Part shown: in pieces, positions 45,801 to 52,960 of the stretch
How the letters are laid out: the number at the start of each line of letters is the position of its first letter
Position numbering within the stretch: the first letter of the stretch is position 1
DNA from: Wolfiporia cocos
Lineage: Eukaryota > Basidiomycota > Agaricomycetes > Polyporales > Phaeolaceae
Direction of reading: 5' to 3'
Length of the DNA stretch: 64,000 nucleotides
Assembly (NCBI GenBank): GCA_029448655.1
Contig: JACCLO010000007.1
Coordinates: 2,480,001-2,544,000, forward strand
Program-made: the position numbers and the translations under genes
The notes under the pieces: generated by a model
What the model saw: only the letters and a program-made list of their open reading frames with translations
Database searches by the model: none
What the model was told of the DNA's origin: nothing

Positions 45801-47344
45801 TCTAGGTAGACAATGACCTTTCCTTCTCTGATAAGGTCACCTAGGATATCGTTCATCATGTGTTGGAACGTGCTGGGTGCATTACAAAAACCGAAGTACA
45901 TGACTACAGCTTCGTAAAGGCCGTTAGGCGTAATGAATGCGGTCTTCCATTCATCTCCCTCCTTGATTCTTACGTTGTTGTAACCCCAACGCAAGTCGAG
46001 CTTCGTAAATATCGAAGCCTGGCTAAGCTTATCGATAAGCTCGTCTATGCGTGGGAGAGGGTACCTGTTTTTAATGGTCAAGTCGTTCACCTTTCGGTAG
46101 TCGACTACCATTCGGGCTCCGCCGTCTTTTTTAGGGACGAAGAAGACCGGGCTCGCGATCGGAGATTTTGAGTGTCGGATGTAGCCCTTCCGTAACTCTT
46201 CCTGAATCCACTGATCTAGCGAGTTCGCTTCCTGAGGAGACATCTTGTATGCCTTACTCGGGGGCGGTAGTACCGCGTCATCGGGGAAGTCGATGGCATG
46301 GTCGTATGGTTTCCGCTCGGGCATCCTTTCGGATGCGCGCTGAGAAAATACCGTGGGACCAAACTCCTGGTATTCCTCCGGAACCAAGGATTTCCATTTC
46401 TGGAGATCCGCATCTGTCAGGAATTCATCATCCGACTTCTCCGTTATCGACTGAATGGCATCGATAAGGAGTTCCGTTCCTTCGTCAAGGGTGTTCACCC
46501 AAGCGACAAAGGGATTCTCAGGCTCCTCTAAGCCGAGAAAATCTATTGGAAAATCGTTGATGATCTGATAGATGTTGCGGGGTTCAATTTCGTCTTCTTC
46601 CTCAGAAATTGAAACCCGTTTGCCATGTTTGCATTTTTCCGTACACCGATATGTGAAGGTTCCTTCCGGCCAGTTGAAGTCCGGGTTGTGTTTCAGGAAC
46701 CAGTCATATCCGAGGATCACATCCGCATTCTGTACGTCCATTACGTACAAGAATTCGGTGGACTTGTGTTCCTCGTGCACCATATAAGCTTTTACTGCCA
46801 TATTGATATTACCGGCGGTATTAGAGGTACCGTCGGCGTTACGAATCTCGAGAGGTGAAGGTAGTTTTTGAGTGACTAACTTTTCCTCATGTACGAGTTT
46901 CTTATCAATGACGCTTATTGATGCACCGGTGTCGATTAATGCCATGGCGTTGACTTTCTTTCCATATACCCACAGTTCCACTTCGATAGAGAACGATTTA
47001 GTGTCGTCTCGAGAATCGTTTCCATGTACATTATACAAAGTGAAAAACTTCAGCGCGAGCGGGTCAGGATAAAAGTACTGTACAGGAGGGGCACGTGTAG
47101 CTAGTGTCCTTGTCCTCCGGGCAAAGTCCATTGCCGAGTTACCGAATATACCGAGATGGGATACCGGGTGACGTACGACCGCCTTATCTTCCCACAAGAT
47201 AAGGGGTCTCTGTGAAGCCTCTTCGTAGAGGTGCGCTTCTTCGGGGCGCCGTACACTCCCAGCCGCTGCGGGGCTGGTGTGTTCTTCACAGAACGTCTTC
47301 GAGACGTGTGGTTGGGGCGAGAGGAACCGAGATGGTCCCGACAT
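42809..47344 (-). CDS. pol: Pol polyprotein of Gypsy-B: PR, RT, RNase H, IN, chromodomain, dUTPase
   Basis: The product has 1511 residues. Protease DTGA is at about 136. Reverse transcriptase runs from about 400 (VFFVPKKDGG) with YLDD near 513. RNase H has the WSDHLNLTYF segment. The integrase zinc site (H-H-C-C) is near 885-920 and its D-D-E core near 955, 1020 and 1055 (TIDLIV, SDRGPQ, TERVNQ). Then come the GPF module near 1185 and a chromodomain near 1245-1290 (WKGFGINDDSW). A complete dUTPase spans about 1370-1505: DSVGFDLY, GRIAPRSSLA, GVIDHDYQGEV, GDKIAQLI and GTGGFGSTG. The ATG lies within the last 59 bases of gag, in the +1 frame relative to gag. Expression could be by reinitiation at this ATG or by frameshifting. 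Chromodomain elements target heterochromatin marks in known cases; here that is inferred. Confidence 0.95.
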   Translation of the reverse strand: MSGPSRFLSPQPHVSKTFCEEHTSPAAAGSVRRPEEAHLYEEASQRPLILWEDKAVVRHPVSHLGIFGNSAMDFARRTRTLATRAPPVQYFYPDPLALKFFTLYNVHGNDSRDDTKSFSIEVELWVYGKKVNAMALIDTGASISVIDKKLVHEEKLVTQKLPSPLEIRNADGTSNTAGNINMAVKAYMVHEEHKSTEFLYVMDVQNADVILGYDWFLKHNPDFNWPEGTFTYRCTEKCKHGKRVSISEEEDEIEPRNIYQIINDFPIDFLGLEEPENPFVAWVNTLDEGTELLIDAIQSITEKSDDEFLTDADLQKWKSLVPEEYQEFGPTVFSQRASERMPERKPYDHAIDFPDDAVLPPPSKAYKMSPQEANSLDQWIQEELRKGYIRHSKSPIASPVFFVPKKDGGARMVVDYRKVNDLTIKNRYPLPRIDELIDKLSQASIFTKLDLRWGYNNVRIKEGDEWKTAFITPNGLYEAVVMYFGFCNAPSTFQHMMNDILGDLIREGKVIVYLDDILVFGNDLLEHRRIVKQVLQILQDNDLFAKPEKCFFEQSSIEYLGMIISKGKVEMDPKKVAGVMDWPTPAKVKDVQAFVGFANYYRRFIKDFSKVVKPLTELSKKNTQWNWGPEQEEAFQTLKEAFTSAPILRIPDQESPFRVEADSSDYATGAVLSQYSSEDKLWHPVAFYSKSLSAPERNYEIYDKELLAIIRALEEWRHYLEGHPHKFEVWSDHLNLTYFKSAQRLTRRQARWSLYLTRFNFTMCHKPGKTMLTADPLSRRPDHEEGVELDNRDQILLKPEYFTVRALEASQQEIQSGDEDLLRQIRQALMDDQITKDYQELLKSGPKEFGKDLQEWNMEAGLLLRRGKVYVPKEPKELRTKILELHHDHVTAGHFGRWKTYELLSRNYWWPGMTTMVKQYVEGCDTCQRMKNHNQTPYGPLQPLPVPEAPWDTVTIDLIVHLPPSGELKQFNAIMVIVDRLTKRAHFIPTSDKITAKELANLLYLRIYPNHGLPKQIISDRGPQFAAALFKGWCEQLGIQRSMTTAYHPQADGQTERVNQILEQYLRCYIDVIQKDNWSWFLPTAEFAYNNAASETTKNSPFFVELGRHPNAGPTNLRPTQYTDLNVIAYERWSAQEQAKAAMKLAAERWSWYYDQHKRSVPFKVGDKVLVDARSWQDSERSLSPRYLGPFRIIEQLSPVTFRVHMDEQYRAYHPVFHASKLVMYKDPVHQKKPEPQPEMVDGEELWEIEKILDHRLRAGRVEYRIRWKGFGINDDSWVREADLDSAYDILQEYKASHPIPMQDVPLRRSARRKEAVHVFDPDSDDWEADECTWPDDWPQYREEFAKDPKQRMVRHPDGGWMSADINQNADLKIVVGEGGRMPEKGTKDSVGFDLYTATGDVLPAHGQTEYNTKLKIQVPFGTYGRIAPRSSLARKGIDVMGGVIDHDYQGEVIIILRNHSDISIDIRAGDKIAQLICEVAKDPHITLHGKSYFGKIKSERGTGGFGSTGK

Positions 47345-49277
47345 TGGCGACGGTGGTGGCGAGGGCCGAGGGTCCTGCTGAGCTTGAGTCAGCTGTCACT
47401 TCTTCCCAGATCGTTCGGGCACGATACGTCTTGCCATCCGCGGGGGGCGCCGAGTACGGCTTCTTGCCAGAAGCCTGTCCCTTTCCACTACCCGAAGGAG
47501 CAGCCGTGGTCTTTCCAGACGCGGCGGCTGCATCCTTCGCCCTTTGTTGCTCGGCCCGCTGAGCGGCAGGCACGAATGTTCCCGCGGCCTTGTCTGCCGC
47601 AAGCTTAGGACATTTGTTGAAGTAATGTCCTGTCTGCTTGCAGTATGTGCAGACGGCGTTGGTGGTGTCGGCGGGGGCTTTGGCGGGCGCCTTTCCCTTG
47701 TCCTTCTTTTTCTCCGACTTCTTTGCAGAAGCGGAGGACGTTTCCTTCTTTTCGGCAGGTGCCGAGTCCTTCTTGCCGGCCTTTTCGAAGATCGAACCCT
47801 TGATCTTGTCTGGATATGACGTTTGGTACATTTCCAGAGCGAAGTCGATCAGAGGTTCGATGTCGGTCGGGGCCTTGAAGAAGGGGGTTTTGCCGAGGAC
47901 GTTCAAGGTGTCCTTAACCTTTTCGGGGAGAGTCTCGGTGAATTCCCACACCAGAGTCTCGTTGGCGGTTTCGGAGAGACGGCCGAGGGTGCGGAACCGT
48001 TCGCAGTAATTGAAGTAGTTTGATTCTGCTAGTTCCTTACCCTTGGTACCGTAGTAGCCGCGAATTTCCTTTTTAGCTATCTCCTTATCCGTCATCTTCC
48101 CGTATTGCACCATTACGGATTTGGTGAAGTCCTCCCAGGTGCCGAGAGGTTCACCGTTTCCTGCCTTCTTGATGAGAGGCGAGAAAAATTTGTATGCGTC
48201 CCCTGTGACGCGGAAGAGGGCCGTGGTGATACGGTCATGGTCATCGTAGACCCTGAGCGTACCGAAGTACAGGCCCATCTTCTCCACCCATTCCTGAGCA
48301 GTCACTTTTCCAGATGACCCGGAGAATTCGGGGGGAGGGGGGATTTTCAGGTTTTGAGGCAGACCTGGAATCTGCGGGGCGACGGCTGCTGCAGCAGCGG
48401 CTGCAGCTTGTGCGGCGGCAGCGGCCTCGGCTGCTCTGGCTTGAGCATGACCGGGGGCCGGTGCCGGGTCTTCCGGGGGCGTGCGGATGCCGGGAGGGTT
48501 GGGAACGGAGGGATTCTTGCGAATTCTCCGAAGTTCCTCGTCAACCTTCTCCATGCGCTCTGCGAACGCATCCTCGAGGTCGTCCAGCCGGGACCGGTAG
48601 TCCTTTCGGAGCTGCTTCTCCATTTCGGAGAGCTTGGCGGTGTACTCCTGTCGGAGTTCCTTGCCGAGGTCCACCATGGTGGACAATACCTCGTTCCGGA
48701 CCGAATTGACCGCTTCGTGTAGCTCGTCTTGGGCCTTCTGTTCGAGTGCCCTGGATTGCCCAGCCAGGGAATCGATTCGTTCATGGATACGCTCCAGGCG
48801 GGCGTGCACCATTCGACCTAGGGTGTCGGTGGTGTCATGGCTTATGGCCGCACTTCGTTGTACGGCGGCATCGATGATTGGCCCATGTATGGACCCATCC
48901 ACCTTGTGGTGTTCCTCCTCAGGAAGGTACGCCTTGAGGTTGTTCTCGACAGCGACATTGGTCTGTCGTGTCGGACCCGAAAATTCCATTTCCAGGGTGG
49001 TGGCGGGCCCGATAGGGCGAGTTCGACGAGCCGGTGGGTATCCGGCAATGGGGGAGCCTGGGCGTGTACCCATGGGGTTGGTTGGAGATTCCCTTTGCGG
49101 GGGAGCGAACTCCGGCATTTCCTCTTCCTCTTCCTCTTCTTCTCCCTCGCTTAGGTGCTCCAGCGTCACCAGTTGCTGGGTTCCCGAGGGACCAGCTACC
49201 GGTGTCACCGGGCCTTCTGAGCGGAGGCGCATCTTGCGGGGAGCGAGGGGAGTGCTGACGGAGGAGGTGGAAGACAT
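47286..49277 (-). CDS. gag: Gag protein of Gypsy-B
   Basis: The product has 663 residues. An acidic N-terminal part (EGEEEEEEEEM) is followed by a long charged coiled-coil-like region at about 150-255 and an Ala-rich linker (AEAAAAAQAAAAAAA). The retrotransposon Gag core begins near 320 (WVEKMGLYFGTLRVYDDHDR) and runs to about 500. A Lys/Ala-rich stretch leads to a CCHC knuckle, CTYCKQTGHYFNKCP, near 545-560, which would bind the element RNA. The stop at 47286-47288 overlaps the start of pol. The frame has no defects. Confidence 0.93.
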   Translation of the reverse strand: MSSTSSVSTPLAPRKMRLRSEGPVTPVAGPSGTQQLVTLEHLSEGEEEEEEEEMPEFAPPQRESPTNPMGTRPGSPIAGYPPARRTRPIGPATTLEMEFSGPTRQTNVAVENNLKAYLPEEEHHKVDGSIHGPIIDAAVQRSAAISHDTTDTLGRMVHARLERIHERIDSLAGQSRALEQKAQDELHEAVNSVRNEVLSTMVDLGKELRQEYTAKLSEMEKQLRKDYRSRLDDLEDAFAERMEKVDEELRRIRKNPSVPNPPGIRTPPEDPAPAPGHAQARAAEAAAAAQAAAAAAAAVAPQIPGLPQNLKIPPPPEFSGSSGKVTAQEWVEKMGLYFGTLRVYDDHDRITTALFRVTGDAYKFFSPLIKKAGNGEPLGTWEDFTKSVMVQYGKMTDKEIAKKEIRGYYGTKGKELAESNYFNYCERFRTLGRLSETANETLVWEFTETLPEKVKDTLNVLGKTPFFKAPTDIEPLIDFALEMYQTSYPDKIKGSIFEKAGKKDSAPAEKKETSSASAKKSEKKKDKGKAPAKAPADTTNAVCTYCKQTGHYFNKCPKLAADKAAGTFVPAAQRAEQQRAKDAAAASGKTTAAPSGSGKGQASGKKPYSAPPADGKTYRARTIWEEVTADSSSAGPSALATTVANVGTISVPLAPTTRLEDVL

Positions 49278-49425
49278 TTTTTGTGAATCTGTTTGTGACG
49301 AATGTTAGTTTCCGGTTACTCATTGTCTTAGATTCTTAAGAAGGGGTTGGGTTTTGAAAGCTGCGACTTTCGTTATAGATCACACTCGCACTCTATTTCA
49401 GAGTTAAAAGATGATAGTATTTCTA

Positions 49426-50349
49426 CTATACAATCGCGAGTATATCTTCTTCTACCGAAGTAGTTGAGGGCCCTGCCACCTTGTCAGGTGGTGTTACACC
49501 GAAGGCAAAAGTAATTTGTAGCGCTACGCATTCTGCTACGATACGAGCTAAGTCCGTACGCCAATCCAAAAAGGAAATATTGCCGAGCTGTTTGCAATAC
49601 TTTTTCATAATTCTCCAGTCTCTATTGGTGATCCTTCCTCGTCTCGCTCTATCCTTTACGTTATCCACCAAGTCCTCCAATTCTACTACCATAGTATGGA
49701 AACGCATGTCGTTTTCCATATGGAAGCCTGGGTAATTAGGGGGGTGGTTGGCGAGAGGGGTAAGACGAGTGAGAGTGCCTTCTAGCATGGGAATAACTTG
49801 ATCGCATGCTTGGAGGGGTTTCTTCTTCCCGAAAACGAGGGAAGGGTCGAGAATCTTGTGGTTGGCCGGAACAGAAGGTCCGACTGCCGGGCTGGAGAGA
49901 CGGAGGGCCAGTGAAGAAGCTGCTTGCTTGGCTTCCTTGGCGGCTTGTTTGGCGGCGATTCGCTTATTCAGCTTATCGCGAGCGAGCTTGAGCTTGTTGA
50001 GTTCGCGGAGTTCGATGAGATTCTCCATGGCGGTAATGGAAGCGGCTAGCTTTTCTTCCTCTGTCCAGATACGCTTAGCGAGCGGAACTGGTTTGGGAGG
50101 TCGAGGAGCGGGTTTCCCAGCCTCAGCAATGTGCTTTGGCATGTGGACGGGAATCTCCCAAAGATGGAGCTTCCCGGTGTAGTCTTCCTTTACAGGAAGC
50201 GTGTAGGTGACGTCCTCTGCCCGAGGAATGTCGGCGGTGTCGATGCGGCTGAGAAGGGACCGCTTCGCCGGTTTGACGTAAGGGGCAGTGGAGGAGCCAC
50301 GGGTGCGACGGGTAACGCGGGGCATGATTCTAGAAAGTGCAGCCTTCAT
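49426..50349 (-). CDS. Extra 5' ORF of Gypsy-B (ORF0), 307 residues
   Basis: This intact frame lies between the leader and gag, about 1 kb after the 5' LTR, and ends 148 bp before the gag ATG. It is not part of a standard Ty3 gene set. The N-terminus is basic (RIMPRVTRRTRGS). A Pro-rich segment follows (KPAPRPPKPVPLAKRIW). A long Lys/Ala/Leu helix, probably a coiled coil, spans about 100-145. The C-terminal third looks folded: FHTMVVELEDLVDNV, DWRIMKKYCKQLG, FLDWRTDLARIVAECVAL. I recognise no enzyme motif. A second start (MPRV) lies eight codons in. The ORF at 60322-61395 sits in the same position of another self-priming element. Confidence 0.8.
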   Translation of the reverse strand: MKAALSRIMPRVTRRTRGSSTAPYVKPAKRSLLSRIDTADIPRAEDVTYTLPVKEDYTGKLHLWEIPVHMPKHIAEAGKPAPRPPKPVPLAKRIWTEEEKLAASITAMENLIELRELNKLKLARDKLNKRIAAKQAAKEAKQAASSLALRLSSPAVGPSVPANHKILDPSLVFGKKKPLQACDQVIPMLEGTLTRLTPLANHPPNYPGFHMENDMRFHTMVVELEDLVDNVKDRARRGRITNRDWRIMKKYCKQLGNISFLDWRTDLARIVAECVALQITFAFGVTPPDKVAGPSTTSVEEDILAIV

Positions 50350-51358
50350 GAGAAACGAAGTTTCCCAGTGATACGTCCAAGAACAGGAATAGAAGGGATT
50401 ATGTAAGGTAGGGTAGTGGACTCCTTTTCAGGAGCAAAGAAGGTGTACTACGGGGCATAATTACTCTTATGTTGCGCGCAAACCCTGTGCCGAGACGGCG
50501 CGGATATTCGCATGACCCTATCGGTCAGAGGCGCCGACTCCAGGGGTAGAGTTGCTGACTGCCAGGCCGGTTCCTGGGTCAGATGATTGGGAATCGGATA
50601 CACGACACCGCCCCGGAGGGACGCTGCCGGAAAGTGGCTGGGATTTTACATCCCTTAGCCTGTCCATGCTTCAACAATGAGGTTGCCGTCTGTAGCCACA
50701 TGGGTGTCACATCAGGGCTAAAAAACCATTGTCGATTCTAAGATCGCGAGACAGCAGCGCTCCACATCCCGAAGGAGTGGGCCACGCGCTTCTCTTCCAA
50801 TGGGGCCCCAAATCCGTTTGACCCATGCTCGCACGCCGAGCTGCCCGGAGGACTTATGCTATTGGCTACCGCGAGTGACCTATGGCAGGGTGATTTTTTA
50901 CGTCACCCCCCTCACTGCTTTTCCCATAACGGGTTCAAAGCAGGTCCCTTACGCCTGGGAGGCGGCTTTGGAAAATTCCCATGCCATCATAATGATGACC
51001 CTGTGGATAGTGATGGGGCGCTGAACAACGCTTGCCATGACAGGGGGTTGGGCGCACACAGGCAGACCGTCCCCTTTTCTCCACAGGCGGGTCTTAACCG
51101 CGCATGGTCCAAGCTTGTCAGCGAGGACCATGTCTCCTTGACCCTGGAGTCCGGGTTAGGTAGGCCTCCTGCCTAAAAAGGCGGTGTGGCTTCCCTGGTT
51201 GCCTATCCTCTGCCGAGGATGGCGATGTATCCCCCAGATCTCAACTATCACCCCAATCGCCTTGTCAGGCAGAAAGGGATGTGCGCAGCAACAAGTAATA
51301 TACCCCTGTAGGATGAAAACCCAGGCCCAAGCGCAAGCGCAGGGGCGGGGGTAGGGGG
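50350..51358 (-). other. Leader region of Gypsy-B
   Basis: About 1 kb of untranslated sequence lies between the priming site and ORF0. Short ORFs here (plus 50800-51024, plus 50856-51176) run against the element's transcript and look like chance. It probably holds the packaging signal, but no defined structure was recognised. Confidence 0.5.
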
Positions 51359-51371
51359 AGATTTGTTCTTA
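51359..51371 (-). promoter_or_regulatory. Self-priming primer-binding site of Gypsy-B
   Basis: On the element strand the bases next to the 5' LTR are taagaacaaatct. Their agaacaaatct is the exact complement of agatttgttct, at 51494-51504 in the LTR, a few dozen bases after the TATA-like catgtatataag (51531-51542). The match is 11 of 11. Confidence 0.85.
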
Positions 51372-52075
51372 TGACACAGACTAGACTGTGGGACTCACAC
51401 TATAACCTTGTAGGCGACTTGAAGGAGTTGCAGAAGGTTGGTGAGGAGACTAGTGGGCGCAAGCAGAGATGATATGTGACTGTGCGAATGCAGAGAACAA
51501 ATCTAAGGCTTATCCGCAGTGATAGCCCTACTTATATACATGCTTTGTTTGGTTACCGGTAAGGGAGCCAAACATGAAGGTGGTCTGTGCGCAGACATAA
51601 CTAATATGGTTAAGTCGTAAACTACAATAGACCATGTGCGCCGGTAATGGCCGCACCAGTAAGATCGTTTGTTTGGACCGTAGGTCCATGTTGTGGAAGT
51701 GGCTGTAGCTACGTTAGTAAGCCATGCATGTGATTCTTATATACCGGTATCGGGATATGAGTAATCGTAAGGGCATTGGCGTGTGATAACGAGCGGGCCG
51801 CTTATCCAATTGTACTGACATAGCCCGGTATCGGGATATGAGTAAGGCGCGTGACACCGGAGGTTAGTCCGCTGAGTCATTGACGCGTACGGGCGTATTA
51901 TGTACGTGTTGTTATGACAGGTTGACGTATACCGCGTTGTGTACGTGTTGTTTGGTTGCGTGTACGTGTAGACGGGCGCTTAGCAGCGTAAATGTCTACA
52001 AGGTCGTAGAAATACCAGATAAATAGGTAAAAATACGGGAAAAATAGTGGCATGTCCCAAATCTGTGACAGTAAG

Positions 52076-52960
52076 CCGAATCGAGAGCTAACTGGTGACC
52101 GGTGACCGCTCGCTGCACGAGAGGCACGCTTTCCAACCTACCTGCAGCTTGTGTATACAATTGATTGCCATTTCACTCCCAAGGTGGTTGATTCTAACTG
52201 ACAAACACCACTTGAGGTTAATGTCCCACACGGTTTGCATGGCCTGTCCTTTTGAAACTCCGCGGTGGCTGAAGCGCCGCGCCACTTCTTCGGCGCTTCA
52301 GCTACTGGTGCGACACGAAGTCTTGGGCGCTTCAGCGACGCACGGCCATGAAGCGACACGATGGGAACCTCGGAATGGTTCTGACTATTTATTATGGGAG
52401 CATGCCATGTATAATATCATGGAGATAGTGCTGAGATGTAACAAATTGGTACTCCTATAGGAAGGTGTACAGTCAATTAATGTATCTGTAGCTGATCACA
52501 TTGATGGACTGATGCTGGCGGCGACGACCGCGCGTGTTCGTGACTGGCATAGTCCGGCGATCGACGTGGGTGTTGGAACGCTGATGTCCCATTGGACCGT
52601 GGCGGTTATCACTTGAAGTGCACGCTCAAGCTCAGCTTCATTGTCCTCCTCATCTTCATCAGCCTTTCGTTTTTCCGCCTCCTTTCCCTCTCCTTCTCGA
52701 TGCAATCTTGACATTTTGCGGTAAGCTCCCATAAGCGGAATTCTTCTTGCGGATGGTGACATCAATATTAAGTGTTCGCATGACACTCAAAACAGGTGCC
52801 TGAACGTTGCAGACATCCACAGTTACTCGTTCACCGAGCCCAGCCACCCTCCTGCGCTTCAGCCACCGCGGAGTTTCAAAAGCCAAAGCCATGCAAATCG
52901 TGTGGGAGACATTAACCTCAAGTGACAAACACCTCAGTCTTGGTAGGTCAATGAGACAGA
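52076..52960. other. Upstream region of the dehydrogenase gene with an inverted repeat
   Basis: About 80 bases at 52195-52275 recur inverted at about 52855-52940, with shared parts cttgaggttaatgtc, cccacac and aaactccgcggtggctgaag. Each arm can encode FETPRWLKRR, so duplicated coding sequence is possible. Minus-strand ORFs at 52496-52786 and 52659-53003 overlap it; I recognise neither. The right arm ends about 20 bases before the dehydrogenase ATG. Confidence 0.45.

Larger units (their letters stand above)
42071..52070 (-). mobile_element. Gypsy-B: structurally intact chromodomain Ty3 element, exactly 10,000 bp
   Basis: LTRs of 699 bp lie at 42071-42769 and 51372-52070; I saw no difference between them. 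Perfect duplications gtaag are at 42066-42070 and 52071-52075. Reading leftward from the right LTR: priming site (51359-51371), leader of about 1 kb, an extra ORF (49426-50349), gag (47286-49277), pol (42809-47344), polypurine tract gagggggtaa (42770-42779). All frames are open. Identical LTRs mean a very recent insertion. Confidence 0.96.

Noticed and set aside
48634..49308. Plus-strand 224-codon frame over the gag gene of Gypsy-B
   Set aside because: It is antisense to an intact Gag frame with a proper CCHC knuckle and Gag core, and has no recognisable feature of its own.
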